Source: an uncultured Lachnospiraceae bacterium (GTDB lineage: Bacteria > Bacillota > Clostridia > Lachnospirales > Lachnospiraceae). Taken from it: a stretch of DNA of 64,000 nt. The DNA is taken from assembly GCA_947594855.1 (NCBI GenBank), contig CANQEL010000001.1, forward strand, positions 124,001-188,000, in the 5' to 3' direction. The translations under genes and the position numbers were made by a program. Positions 38,188 through 47,123 of the stretch are shown one piece after another. Every line of letters starts with the position of its first letter. Position 1 is the first letter of the stretch. Below the pieces are notes generated by a model. That model searched no databases and was not told the DNA's origin. It saw only the letters and a program-made list of their open reading frames with translations.

Positions 38188-39189
38188 TTACTTAGATATG
38201 TCATCCTCTAATAAAGGCATATTAATCAGTTCCTGCAATTTCTTCTGCAGTACTTTTTTATCCGGCAATTGAAGTTGATACTCTGCAACCATCATTGGAG
38301 ACAACGTTCTGCTCATAGCATACTCAACGACTTCATCATCTTTAGATGCGCATAATATCATTCCAACACTTGGATTTTCATTTTCTTTTTTCTTCTGGCG
38401 ATCAAGAGCTTCCAAATAGAAATCCATTTTCGATATATACTCTGGCTTAAATTTGCCAATTTTCAATTCAAATGCCACAAGGCACTGCAATCCCCGGTGA
38501 AAGAAAAGCAGGTCAATTTTGTAATCTTCATTGCCAACCTGAACTCTGAATTCTTCATCAATGAACGTAAAATCCCTGCCAACCTCCAGAATAAAATCCT
38601 TCATATTTCTAATCAGGCCTTTTCTTAAATCACGCTCCTTGAAATTAGATGGCAAATTCAAAAATTCTATCACATAAGAATCCAAAAACGGATTTTCTTT
38701 TAATCCCTTTATCGGCTCAGGTAATATTTTTTCCTTGGACAACATATATCTTTCATAATATCCACTATCTATCTGACGTGCTAATTCTCGTGCTGAATAA
38801 TTTTCTTTTATACAAAGAGTTATATAAAAATGACGTTCTTCAGGTGTTTTTGCCTTGGAAATTATTGCAAGATGATTAGACCAGCTTATTTGTGACAACA
38901 ATGTTGTCACAAATTCATCATCTACATACGTTTCATAAAATTTCTTCATACGATACAGACCACGCCTGTTAAATCCCTTAATACCAGGAAATGCATTTTG
39001 GATTTCTTCTACCACTGTATCTATATAAGCATCTCCAAATGATGTCTTTATAGATTCTGTACTCAAGTATTCTCCTACCTTCCAGTACATCTGAATCAGT
39101 TCTTCATTAACCTTTTTCAGAGCATTTTGTCTTGATTGGCTAATAATCTGGATAAGCTTGCCTACCACTGATATTTCACTTTTCACCAA
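38188..39189 (-). CDS. YhcG-type PDDEXK nuclease domain protein (DUF1016)
   Basis: A 333-residue protein with the two YhcG/DUF1016 parts: an N-terminal helical domain (ISQSRQNALKKVNEELIQMYWKVGEYLS; SWSNHLAIISKA) and a C-terminal PDDEXK domain with DLLFFHRGLQCLVAFELKIGKF (D...ExK). Family members are linked with restriction-modification and mobile elements. The start is TTG 39189 or GTG 39186, both placed behind GGTGG. It sits between two related ABC permease genes, as if inserted. A 27-bp perfect palindrome lies within the coding region and a near copy lies just upstream. Confidence 0.88.
   Translation of the reverse strand: MVKSEISVVGKLIQIISQSRQNALKKVNEELIQMYWKVGEYLSTESIKTSFGDAYIDTVVEEIQNAFPGIKGFNRRGLYRMKKFYETYVDDEFVTTLLSQISWSNHLAIISKAKTPEERHFYITLCIKENYSARELARQIDSGYYERYMLSKEKILPEPIKGLKENPFLDSYVIEFLNLPSNFKERDLRKGLIRNMKDFILEVGRDFTFIDEEFRVQVGNEDYKIDLLFFHRGLQCLVAFELKIGKFKPEYISKMDFYLEALDRQKKKENENPSVGMILCASKDDEVVEYAMSRTLSPMMVAEYQLQLPDKKVLQKKLQELINMPLLEDDISK
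38888..38914. repeat. Perfect 27-bp palindrome inside the yhcG-type gene
   Basis: ATTTGTGACAACA, one central A, and the exact reverse complement of the arm. It encodes FVTTLLSQ. The same motif recurs at 39209-39231 upstream of the gene. Confidence 0.8.
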
Positions 39190-39208
39190 AATCTACCACC
39201 TTTCAAAC

Positions 39209-39231
39209 TTGTGTCAACACTGTTGTCACAA
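39209..39231. promoter_or_regulatory. Palindromic operator-like site upstream of the yhcG-type gene
   Basis: TTGTGTCAACA, one base, TGTTGTCACAA: matches the intragenic palindrome at 21 of 23 positions, centred ~30 bp before the start codon. Position fits an autoregulatory operator. Confidence 0.55.
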
Positions 39232-39361
39232 ATCACTATATATCATATCCATCTTACCTCTTACTCATTTACAAAACCTTAGTTTAAAAATTTTAATTCT
39301 TTGAATCCTTGCACTTATTTTTTCATCTCTATCAGATTTCTTTGCCTTCAATTATACATAT

Positions 39362-41203
39362 TTAGGGTGCTTTCTTCAACTTACCTCCTACCGTAAGTCT
39401 ACTGACTTTTTTAATCGTTGTAATTAACATCAAAGACAATGAGCATAAATACAATGCAATCCAAACAATACTCCGCCAGTATAAAGGAATCGCCATATTT
39501 TCATCAACCACCGAGTGGCAAAGCAGATAAACGCATACGCTTCCTATTCCTAGTCCTAATAGGATTCCTGCCAACATATATCCTATGACCTGAACCCATA
39601 CAATCTTACGCACCTGTTTCTCTGTGCTGCCAAGCAACCGCAGCACCTGATAATCCTGCTTTCTGGCAATCAACATTCCTCTGGCAGAATTGACCCATCC
39701 AAGTCCTGCTATTAACATCAGAAAAAATAAAATCAGCTTCATCATTACTATTCTTTGTGTTTGTATCATTTCTGCTTCAGCTGCAATCTGTTCATATATT
39801 TCATATGTAAATCCTGAGTTTTTCTGTGAAATCAGTTTTAAAAGCGAATCTAATTTTTTCTCATCGCCCTTTATATAAAACACTGCTTCAGTCGGCGCTA
39901 CCCACTCTTTTCCCGATACATCCAAACAAGAAATATTTCCTGTTTCAATAATAACACTACCTCTCATATACGAACTTTGCAATTGATCCAGTGTAACAAT
40001 TTCCACAACCGTAAATTCTTTTGACCCATTCAGCCAATCAGCATCCAGGGTAATGGTATCTCCCAGCTGATATCCTGTATCCTTAGCTGTATCCTCCGTC
40101 ATAATAAGTCTTTGGTCGACAGGTATATCCTCCCAACATTCCATCCGTCTTCCCTTAAAACGCTCCATAAAACTGCAAATATCCGTTACAAAGAAACCGG
40201 TTATTTCTCCTCCATCCATACTCCTCAAATACTGTTCAAAGCGCCCTAAAAGCATTTGGCACTCCAGAGCTCCTTCATTAAGCTGCTTTGACACCTGCTC
40301 TGTCCTGCTTAACATAGAATCCTCCCAGGAATCAAATTGCCATTCTGCACGGGCATCGCCATCCTGCATCTCATCCTTCCATATATAATACTGATTTTCC
40401 AATAATAACTGCATTGTTCCCTGCCCGATATATGACAATGCTGTAATCAACGTTATAATCATAATAATAAGAAAATTCTGTCCGCACTTTGGAATCAAAA
40501 GTTTCATTCCCAAATAGTTTTCCACTCCAACAAAACGGCGCAGAAACAAAAAATTTTTTCTATTTCGCCTTGCTCCAAAAGGTCTTCTTATTAATAATTG
40601 CATTGGTAATACTCTCTGCCTAATTGAAAAATACATTATTACAAATACATTAAAAAACACAAAAACAACGGCTGTTACAACAAGAAGCGTTCTCCAATCT
40701 AGTACCACACTCCCTGAAAACATATGAATTTGGTTATTCAAATAATTAAGCAAAATATCATTAAACAAAACACTAACCAACACTCCTGCCATACATCCAC
40801 AAAGACTAACTACAAAAGACATAGCAGCAAAAATCCAGACAATCTGCGCATTTTTCCCGCCAATAGTACGAATAATAGCCATGTCATGCAAATATTTTCG
40901 CATATATTCCTTAAAAACACTGACAATAAGCAGCGCGCTTATACAAATAACAATAACAAACAAAACACGCAGAAGTGTTTGAAATATAAATAACAGTTTT
41001 TCTTCTCTTTCATCATTCTCTACATAGACATTATCATCATTTTCCACACGGACACTATTTCTGTATGAATTTTCTGCACAAAAGGATAATTGGGACATGC
41101 TGATGCTAAGAAAACATGCAAAGAAAATACTTAGAAAGGCTGAAAATGTGAGCATTTTACTTTTTTTCAGGAATGTAATACCTATTTTAAACAATCTTAT
41201 CAT
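39362..41203 (-). CDS. Truncated-domain FtsX-like permease paralogue without its own ATPase
   Basis: A 613-residue paralogue of the 764-residue permease. The first 40 residues are nearly identical (3 changes), then ~170 residues of the first external domain are missing, replaced by a short acidic linker (RVENDDNVYVENDEREEK); the remaining six helices and the second external domain align but are diverged. The start ATG at 41203 corresponds exactly to that of the paralogue; the open frame to 41254 is upstream of it. No ATPase is adjacent; the one at 37333-38103 is the only candidate nearby. It may be functional, as the frame is intact. Confidence 0.8.
   Translation of the reverse strand: MIRLFKIGITFLKKSKMLTFSAFLSIFFACFLSISMSQLSFCAENSYRNSVRVENDDNVYVENDEREEKLLFIFQTLLRVLFVIVICISALLIVSVFKEYMRKYLHDMAIIRTIGGKNAQIVWIFAAMSFVVSLCGCMAGVLVSVLFNDILLNYLNNQIHMFSGSVVLDWRTLLVVTAVVFVFFNVFVIMYFSIRQRVLPMQLLIRRPFGARRNRKNFLFLRRFVGVENYLGMKLLIPKCGQNFLIIMIITLITALSYIGQGTMQLLLENQYYIWKDEMQDGDARAEWQFDSWEDSMLSRTEQVSKQLNEGALECQMLLGRFEQYLRSMDGGEITGFFVTDICSFMERFKGRRMECWEDIPVDQRLIMTEDTAKDTGYQLGDTITLDADWLNGSKEFTVVEIVTLDQLQSSYMRGSVIIETGNISCLDVSGKEWVAPTEAVFYIKGDEKKLDSLLKLISQKNSGFTYEIYEQIAAEAEMIQTQRIVMMKLILFFLMLIAGLGWVNSARGMLIARKQDYQVLRLLGSTEKQVRKIVWVQVIGYMLAGILLGLGIGSVCVYLLCHSVVDENMAIPLYWRSIVWIALYLCSLSLMLITTIKKVSRLTVGGKLKKAP
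41095..41203 (-). repeat. 109-bp near-identical patch, copy B (5' end of the short permease)
   Basis: Partner of 37222-37330 (6 mismatches, no gaps). The high identity confined to this patch suggests recent recombination between the two genes. Confidence 0.85.
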
Positions 41204-41412
41204 CCCTAACCCCATTTCTCCGAATATATTGTCCCGTAAGATGTGTATATGCACAATCTGTATTTACCACTACCTAAATCATTGAAATCATTAATATGTC
41301 TTTTCATGCCATAACCTTGTATTTATATACTCTTTAAATGTATACTATGATGATAATAATATGGAATTTCATACTATTGTTACGTTAAAAATATAATATT
41401 TACTGTCATCGA

Positions 41413-42927
41413 CTACTCTTCTTTTTCATACCAGCCAAATCCGTTACGCCCATTTTCCTTCACGATATACAATGCGTTGTCTGCGCTCGCCTGAAGACTT
41501 TTGAGGTCGGACGCATCGGTAGGGAATACGGCTGCTCCACAGCTGAATGTGAGGACAAAATCACCACATTCCTCTGCAGTGTCGCATGGCATGACCTCAG
41601 CCGCCTTTTTCTTCAGCAGCTCAAGCTGCTCGTTTATGGCGTCTTTATCCCCATTCTGGACAAGAACGACAAACTCGTCTCCGCCGTACCTTGATACATA
41701 CCCATCATCGCCAAAGATTTCCCTAAGCGCAGCGGAAAATTCTTTCAATATCTTGTCGCCCGCTTCATGACCGAACCGGTCGTTGACGTGTTTGAAATAA
41801 TCAATATCGATAAACAGCAGCGACGCTTCGTTTTTGAGCGTCTTCCCTAAGTATCCAAGATACTGGCCGGCCGTAAAATCAAATGCCCTCCGGTTCAGGG
41901 CGGACGTAAGCGGATCTTGGATAGAAAGGTTTTCAAGCACCTTTTTCTCCTTCGCCTCGCCTCTATGGGATACAATAAACATGATGACCGTCGCGATAAA
42001 CAGGATTCCCAGGAATATAAAAATACTGATCCGGAATTGCTGTATTGCCGAGGAAAGCGATCTGCTCGGAATTCTGACCACAACATACCAGCCGTACATG
42101 AAGTCGATTTTAGAGCAGACCTGAGTATAGGTTTCGCTGCCGATCTTATAGGTAATGGCGGCGGTTTCTTCGCCAGCGCTCATCTTGTCCTTCCATGCGG
42201 CATAAGTTTTCTGGTATCTGTCATTTATCGGCTTTCTGAGAGAAAGCAGTGCGTTATCCCAGACGCCGATGAAATATTTGTTAGAACCGGCGCACTGTAT
42301 AATGTTGTCGGAAGACGCTTCCATAAGCCATATTTCCGTATCCCCGGTCAAAGATTCGGTATAGGCCATACGCTGAATTTCCTCAAGCGGATATGTAAGA
42401 AACAGATAACCGTTTTTGCCGCTGCCATAAGTGTAATTCACAAACAGCGTAAATACAGGCTGACCGGTTCTTCCTGAACGGTATGGCGCTGATATAGAGA
42501 CCGGATCGGCGAGTTTTGCCGTATCCAGCAGATTCCATTTTTCAAATTCACTAAGTTCAGTCGGGGAAGCATAGATATTATTTTCTTCATCAATAAATCC
42601 AATGCTTATATAGCCGCTGCCTCCGCTGTCCTGCGACATTGTATCGTACAGCTCCTGAAGATCGGAATAATTTTGGGCGGATAAGCTTGCGGCCATATTC
42701 ACGGCCGAGCTGGTCATATAGCTAATCGAGCTGTTTATTTTTTCCGTCACAAGACTGCAGATATCTTTCGTAAGCTTCTTATCCTGGCTGCGAATCAGCC
42801 CGTTAAAGCTGATGAGAAGCACGATTACTCCAATGCCGCATATTGCAAGATAGATAATCAACATTCTGATAAATGAAAATTTTTTGCCCAGCTCGTTTGG
42901 TAAAATCACATTCTTTTTCTTATTCAT
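41413..42927 (-). CDS. Membrane diguanylate cyclase with dCache-like sensor domain
   Basis: A 504-residue protein: one N-terminal helix (IRMLIIYLAICGIGVIVLLI), a ~250-residue external domain of dCache type, a second helix (ISIFIFLGILFIATVIMFIV), then GGDEF (DPLTSALNRRAF; FIDIDYFKHVND; YGGDEFVVLV). The catalytic motif is intact, so c-di-GMP synthesis is expected; no RxxD inhibitory site is seen five residues before GGDEF. The ATG at 42927 lies 8 nt after the stop of the binding-protein gene, behind GAGGTGG. Base composition by eye is GC-richer than the neighbours, suggesting transfer. Confidence 0.92.
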   Translation of the reverse strand: MNKKKNVILPNELGKKFSFIRMLIIYLAICGIGVIVLLISFNGLIRSQDKKLTKDICSLVTEKINSSISYMTSSAVNMAASLSAQNYSDLQELYDTMSQDSGGSGYISIGFIDEENNIYASPTELSEFEKWNLLDTAKLADPVSISAPYRSGRTGQPVFTLFVNYTYGSGKNGYLFLTYPLEEIQRMAYTESLTGDTEIWLMEASSDNIIQCAGSNKYFIGVWDNALLSLRKPINDRYQKTYAAWKDKMSAGEETAAITYKIGSETYTQVCSKIDFMYGWYVVVRIPSRSLSSAIQQFRISIFIFLGILFIATVIMFIVSHRGEAKEKKVLENLSIQDPLTSALNRRAFDFTAGQYLGYLGKTLKNEASLLFIDIDYFKHVNDRFGHEAGDKILKEFSAALREIFGDDGYVSRYGGDEFVVLVQNGDKDAINEQLELLKKKAAEVMPCDTAEECGDFVLTFSCGAAVFPTDASDLKSLQASADNALYIVKENGRNGFGWYEKEE

Positions 42928-42935
42928 AATCCACC

Positions 42936-43967
42936 TCAATTATGCAGAAGCGTTTCTTTTACTTCTGCCTGATTCATAGTATCCTTATTAACGACTACTA
43001 CTCCCATGTCTACAAATTTTACATCTGTATTTTCTCCATTTATTATTTTCATGGCAGTTTCAATGCCGGTATGGCTCATATAATACTGCCTTTGAAGGAT
43101 TGTAGCCGCCATATAATCGCCGTTAATAAGCTCGGCAATATCTTCAGAATAATCAAAACCTACCACAACGATGTCCTTGCGCTCACGCTCCTTGATAACT
43201 TTGGCAAATCCGCATGTTGAACAGTTATTCGTGCCGAATACTCCTCTTAGCCTGGGATATTCCAGCAAATCCTCTGCGCACTCAACAGCCTTCTCCAAAA
43301 CGCCGTCATTGCATTTGATATCCGAAATAATCTCCCATGTTTTTGGTGCATTGCTACTCCAGTACTTGAAAAATCCGGCGAGCCGTTCACTTATCGTCTG
43401 CGAGGAAACCGCGCCGAGCTGCAGACCGACCTGTATGCTGTCGCTGTCCGCCACGCCGCCTTTTTTCAGCTGGGCAATCATCTCCTCTGCTGCCTGCTGC
43501 CCCGCAACAAGGTTATCGGTCATGTAGCAGACATCGTAGTTGTCAGTATTGGCAATTGTGTCAAGCAATATTATCGGTATGCCTTTTTGATAAGTTTCAT
43601 CAATTTTTTCCGAGAGCCGGACCGAATCATCCGGCGCAAGCAGTATGGCGTCCGCTCCTGCGGCCACGGCGTCATCGAGCAGGCGAGACTGTTCTTCCCA
43701 GTCCGACTCGACATAGCTTCCGCTGTAATAGACGTTGCAGTCAAAGTCATCTCCTCCGTCTTTTGCCCCTTCTATCATGACAGTCCAATAGTTGCTTTCG
43801 AGGTTTTTTACTATGAGGTATACATTTTTGCGCCCGTCCTCGATTGAATTCAGCGGCTTAAAATCCGGCGCCGTCCTAACACTTTGTTCTCCGTCCGCAC
43901 GTTTTGAACAGCCCGACAGCGATAAGCAAAAAAGGATGATTGTCAGCACAATAGTAATACGTTTCAT
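42936..43967 (-). CDS. Sugar-type periplasmic-binding lipoprotein (RbsB-like)
   Basis: A 343-residue lipoprotein (signal peptide with lipobox LSLSGC, Cys20) carrying a type I periplasmic-binding fold: NYWTVMIEGAKDGGDDF, AAGADAILLAPDDSVRLSEKI, GIPIILLDT, and ERKDIVVVGFDYS. No ABC permease or ATPase of the sugar-uptake kind is nearby. It is followed at once by the membrane diguanylate cyclase, so it most likely presents a ligand to that sensor rather than to a transporter. AAAGGAGG precedes the ATG. GC-richer than surrounding DNA. Confidence 0.88.
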   Translation of the reverse strand: MKRITIVLTIILFCLSLSGCSKRADGEQSVRTAPDFKPLNSIEDGRKNVYLIVKNLESNYWTVMIEGAKDGGDDFDCNVYYSGSYVESDWEEQSRLLDDAVAAGADAILLAPDDSVRLSEKIDETYQKGIPIILLDTIANTDNYDVCYMTDNLVAGQQAAEEMIAQLKKGGVADSDSIQVGLQLGAVSSQTISERLAGFFKYWSSNAPKTWEIISDIKCNDGVLEKAVECAEDLLEYPRLRGVFGTNNCSTCGFAKVIKERERKDIVVVGFDYSEDIAELINGDYMAATILQRQYYMSHTGIETAMKIINGENTDVKFVDMGVVVVNKDTMNQAEVKETLLHN

Positions 43968-44062
43968 ATATAAAAATTCCTCCTTTAACTTTTCCGTTTA
44001 TTTAAATATATTTCTAGCTTTTATATTGAAAATTTTACGGGTTATTTCATTTTTTCTTACAA

Positions 44063-44091
44063 ATTATACTAAATAATAACTTATTTTACAA
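44063..44091 (-). promoter_or_regulatory. Promoter of the binding-protein/diguanylate-cyclase operon
   Basis: TTGTAA (44091-44086), 17-bp spacer, TATAAT (44068-44063) on the minus strand; the leader to the ATG at 43967 is ~90 nt. No c-di-GMP riboswitch fold was recognised in it. Confidence 0.7.
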
Positions 44092-44168
44092 GTCTGTTTG
44101 AAATTTGAGTATAAAGTAAAAAATTACAACTTAGGCACAACTTTACCAAAGGTAGGTTACAACACCTT

Positions 44169-44190
44169 GATACAGTATAAATATACTATC
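44169..44190. promoter_or_regulatory. Palindromic site upstream of the ABC exporter operon
   Basis: AGTATA-AA-TATACT, extended by GATA on the left and ATC on the right, ~45 bp before the ATG at 44232. It could be an operator or a promoter element; a clean -35/-10 pair was not found. Confidence 0.35.
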
Positions 44191-44231
44191 AGAGTGTTTT
44201 TTGATGGTAAATAGAGTATGGAGGTAAAGGA

Positions 44232-45119
44232 ATGGTGTCAGGAATAGAATTGCAGGCAGAACACCTGTGCAAGTCTTATCGAAAAAAAGAAGCATTAAAA
44301 GATATAAATTTTAAGCTGGAACAGGGAGTATATGGACTTTTGGGCGAAAACGGCGCAGGAAAAAGTACACTTATGAGAATTCTCACTACGGTAGATTTCC
44401 CGACAAGTGGCAGTGTTTTGTATAAGGGGAAAAATATTACGGAGATGAATGAGGATTATCGTGACTTAATCGGATATATGCCACAGGATTATAGTGTATA
44501 TCCTGGTTTTACGGCAATCGGTTTTCTAAATTATATGGGAACACTGAAAGGAATTCCCAAAGACGAATTGAAAATAAAAATACCAGAAGTACTGGAATTT
44601 GTCAATCTGTCCGATGTCGCAAACAAGAAAGTGCGGACTTTTTCAGGAGGAATGAAAAGAAGAATTGGCATTGCACAGGCGATACTTAATGATCCTCAAA
44701 TTCTGATACTGGATGAACCGACAGCCGGGCTTGACCCCACAGAAAGAATACGGTTCTCTAATATACTCAGCAATATGGCAAAGGAGAAAATTATCCTGCT
44801 CTCAACACATATTGTATCGGATATCGAGGCCATTGCGAACCGACTTATTATTATTAATAATGGTAAGATTACGGAAACCGGCAATATTGATACAATGGTT
44901 GAAGGCGTGGCGGGAAAGGTATGGGAGGCGACTGTGACGCAGGACAGGATGAATGACATAAATAAAGAGAAAGCAGTCATTCATATCAAACAAGCAGGAA
45001 AAGAGGTTCGGATCCGTTTTGTGGGCGAAGCACTTCCGGACTCCCAGTGTAAGTCTGTAATCCCTACTTTGGAAGATTATTATATATATGTTAGCAGGAA
45101 ACAAAAAGGAGTGCAATGA
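44232..45119 (+). CDS. ABC transporter ATP-binding protein
   Basis: A 295-residue ATPase with Walker A GLLGENGAGKSTLMRIL, Q-loop GYMPQDYSVYPGFT, signature FSGGMKRRIGIAQAIL, Walker B ILILDEPTAGLDP and H-loop LSTHIVSDIE, plus a ~80-residue C-terminal extension. This is the type that pairs with ABC-2 permeases in drug, lantibiotic or Na+ efflux. GGAGG precedes the ATG. First gene of a four-gene plus-strand operon. Confidence 0.93.
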   Translation: MVSGIELQAEHLCKSYRKKEALKDINFKLEQGVYGLLGENGAGKSTLMRILTTVDFPTSGSVLYKGKNITEMNEDYRDLIGYMPQDYSVYPGFTAIGFLNYMGTLKGIPKDELKIKIPEVLEFVNLSDVANKKVRTFSGGMKRRIGIAQAILNDPQILILDEPTAGLDPTERIRFSNILSNMAKEKIILLSTHIVSDIEAIANRLIIINNGKITETGNIDTMVEGVAGKVWEATVTQDRMNDINKEKAVIHIKQAGKEVRIRFVGEALPDSQCKSVIPTLEDYYIYVSRKQKGVQ

Positions 45120-45120
45120 G

Positions 45121-45795
45121 ATGAAAAAATATATAAAGTTAATTGCGGCAGTAATGTTTATTCTGGTATTTATGGCAGGATGCAGTTCCAGAGGCAATGC
45201 GATAAATGATGGAGCAAATGGGTCTGTTTCTGAAAATGAAGACAATAGCGGGTATCATACAGGAAAGAAGGAGAACCAGAACAATACAAATCCGGAAGAA
45301 AACAAAAATAGCCCGACACAATCGCAGCCACAGTCTACACCGACAGCAGAGGAACTCGAAAAAGAAATGGCTGCATACCGGGCTGAAAGGGAAAAGGGTG
45401 AATCGTCCGATGGAAAATTTCAGCTAGCGCAGGATCCAAATGAGGAAAAGTATAAGTATGGTATTGGTAGCAGCAACAGTTATACAGTTAGATTTGACGC
45501 AAGGGAATTGAATGAGGCATACGAAGTGGCGGATAATTATGTTGAAAAGACACTGGAATTGGAAAGCGAAACATGGGAGTGCATTGATCCAAGAATGACA
45601 GCCATTTATGAGGATGAGGATAAAGGAGTTGCAAACGGGTATGATGCAGACAATATATTCCTCTGTGAATATAACGATCATGGAACATGGCAGTATCTGA
45701 TTCTTGTCAGGGAAGGAAAGGGCTCTGATTGGAGTGTTCTGTATCATGGCAGCAGTTATAAAACAGAAAAAAACGATGGAGGTGATAATAGATGA
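45121..45795 (+). CDS. Lipoprotein of the ABC exporter operon
   Basis: A 224-residue lipoprotein: basic start MKKYIKLIAAVMF, lipobox FMAGC (Cys20), then an Asn/Ser/Glu-rich tether (~25-95) and a small C-terminal domain. No known family is recognised. The start ATG at 45121 (AAAGGAG upstream) follows the ATPase stop immediately; the 3' end overlaps the next gene by 4 nt. Placed between ATPase and permeases, it is probably an accessory surface subunit, in the way immunity lipoproteins accompany peptide exporters, but that role is inferred. Confidence 0.75.
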   Translation: MKKYIKLIAAVMFILVFMAGCSSRGNAINDGANGSVSENEDNSGYHTGKKENQNNTNPEENKNSPTQSQPQSTPTAEELEKEMAAYRAEREKGESSDGKFQLAQDPNEEKYKYGIGSSNSYTVRFDARELNEAYEVADNYVEKTLELESETWECIDPRMTAIYEDEDKGVANGYDADNIFLCEYNDHGTWQYLILVREGKGSDWSVLYHGSSYKTEKNDGGDNR

Positions 45796-47099
45796 AAAGG
45801 CAAATATGGATGGAATACCGGAAGTTGTGGAATAAGGTTTCCGCCACGGCGGTCATAGCCATGTGTATTGTGGCAATTCTCCATGTTTTTGTTTATCTGA
45901 ACTGGCAGTACCGGTCAATAGACAGTAATGGGGAAATTGTAGAGGGGCTTGCGTCTTACCGGGCGCTTAAGGAGGCATCGAAGGATTTAGAAGGAGCAAT
46001 GGATGGGGAGTATATACAGAAACTGATAACCGGCTACAATAACAGCTTTGAAAAGGAATATTTAGCAGAACACAAGGGTTTTTTGGGAACTGGCGGTATG
46101 ATGAAGTATGATGTTCCAAATTACTGTATCAATTACGCTTATTTTGGTCCATATATGTCAAATGGAAATGAAAAGGTTGGCCTTGATTACGATTTTCTTA
46201 AGTCTGAAAATAGTTTTTATACAGCGTATAAGGAAGCGATGAAAGAAGAACTGGCACAAGATGCTGAGTATATGTATTCGGGGTATTCTAAGGAACAGCT
46301 GTCTGTGCTGAATAAAAAGGCAGACAGCGTAAAAACACCCTTTCTTACTGGATATTGTCAGGGTCTGTGTAATCTCAGGTCGTGGTTTATCATGGATTAC
46401 AGTCTGGTATTTTTTGTGCTGGCATTTGCATTGGCAGAATTATTTTCAAAAAATAATCCCGGCGGTGTCACAGAGCTGACTCTTTCATCTAAATATGGAA
46501 GAAAAAGAAACCTGAACGCACGATTGATTGCGGGAAATCTGTTTGCAGCAAGCGTGTATCTGATCTATCTGGCTGTCCAGATTATTATAAACGGAGCGAT
46601 TGGTACTTTGGACGGTTGGAATTTATCGGCTCAGATGCTTTGGACTTATTGTTTGCACAACATAACGCTTGGAGATGGACTGCTCATCATGTTTTTTGGC
46701 GGTTTGCTGGGAGTGCTTGTCATCGGGAATATCGTCATGCTGTTTTCAATAAAATTCAAAAATATAAAGCTCGCTGCGGTCTTTTCCGTCATAGCAGTAC
46801 TATTAATCAAGCAGACAGCAAGTGCAGATGGGCTGTATGGTATTAAAGAGTTGCTTAGTCCTATGTACTTTGAAGATGACAGTCTTATCATGCTGTACCA
46901 GTTTGTCGGAAATGTTGCAGTGCCTTATTTTGTTGCGGTTTCTGTTATAGCTGTGTTGTATGTGGCAGTCCTTTATGTGGGAATGAGACTGTCTTACAAA
47001 AAATATGCTGCCAGCGGGAATGTCTTGTCACGTTTTTCTTTGAAAGCATCGGATATTTTGGCATCCGTATATTCCGGCTTCGGTAAACGTAGGTATTAA
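45792..47099 (+). CDS. ABC-2 type permease (first of pair)
   Basis: A 435-residue protein with an N-terminal helix (AVIAMCIVAILHVFVYL), a large external loop (~45-195) and five helices in the C-terminal half, the layout of ABC-2 permeases with an extended first loop. Contains FSKNNPGGVTELTLSSKYGRKRNLNAR, a cytoplasmic coupling-helix region that is closely echoed in the next gene (MEEMVRSSKYGKRQLDRAR). The two probably form a heterodimer. ATGA-type overlap with the lipoprotein gene. Confidence 0.82.
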   Translation: MKRQIWMEYRKLWNKVSATAVIAMCIVAILHVFVYLNWQYRSIDSNGEIVEGLASYRALKEASKDLEGAMDGEYIQKLITGYNNSFEKEYLAEHKGFLGTGGMMKYDVPNYCINYAYFGPYMSNGNEKVGLDYDFLKSENSFYTAYKEAMKEELAQDAEYMYSGYSKEQLSVLNKKADSVKTPFLTGYCQGLCNLRSWFIMDYSLVFFVLAFALAELFSKNNPGGVTELTLSSKYGRKRNLNARLIAGNLFAASVYLIYLAVQIIINGAIGTLDGWNLSAQMLWTYCLHNITLGDGLLIMFFGGLLGVLVIGNIVMLFSIKFKNIKLAAVFSVIAVLLIKQTASADGLYGIKELLSPMYFEDDSLIMLYQFVGNVAVPYFVAVSVIAVLYVAVLYVGMRLSYKKYAASGNVLSRFSLKASDILASVYSGFGKRRY

Positions 47100-47123
47100 C
47101 ATTGTATCAATGGTGGTGATTGG

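Noticed and set aside
43968-44100. Search for a c-di-GMP riboswitch before the binding-protein/cyclase operon
   Set aside because: The leader is AT-rich, with no GNRA-tetraloop/receptor layout that I can recognise.
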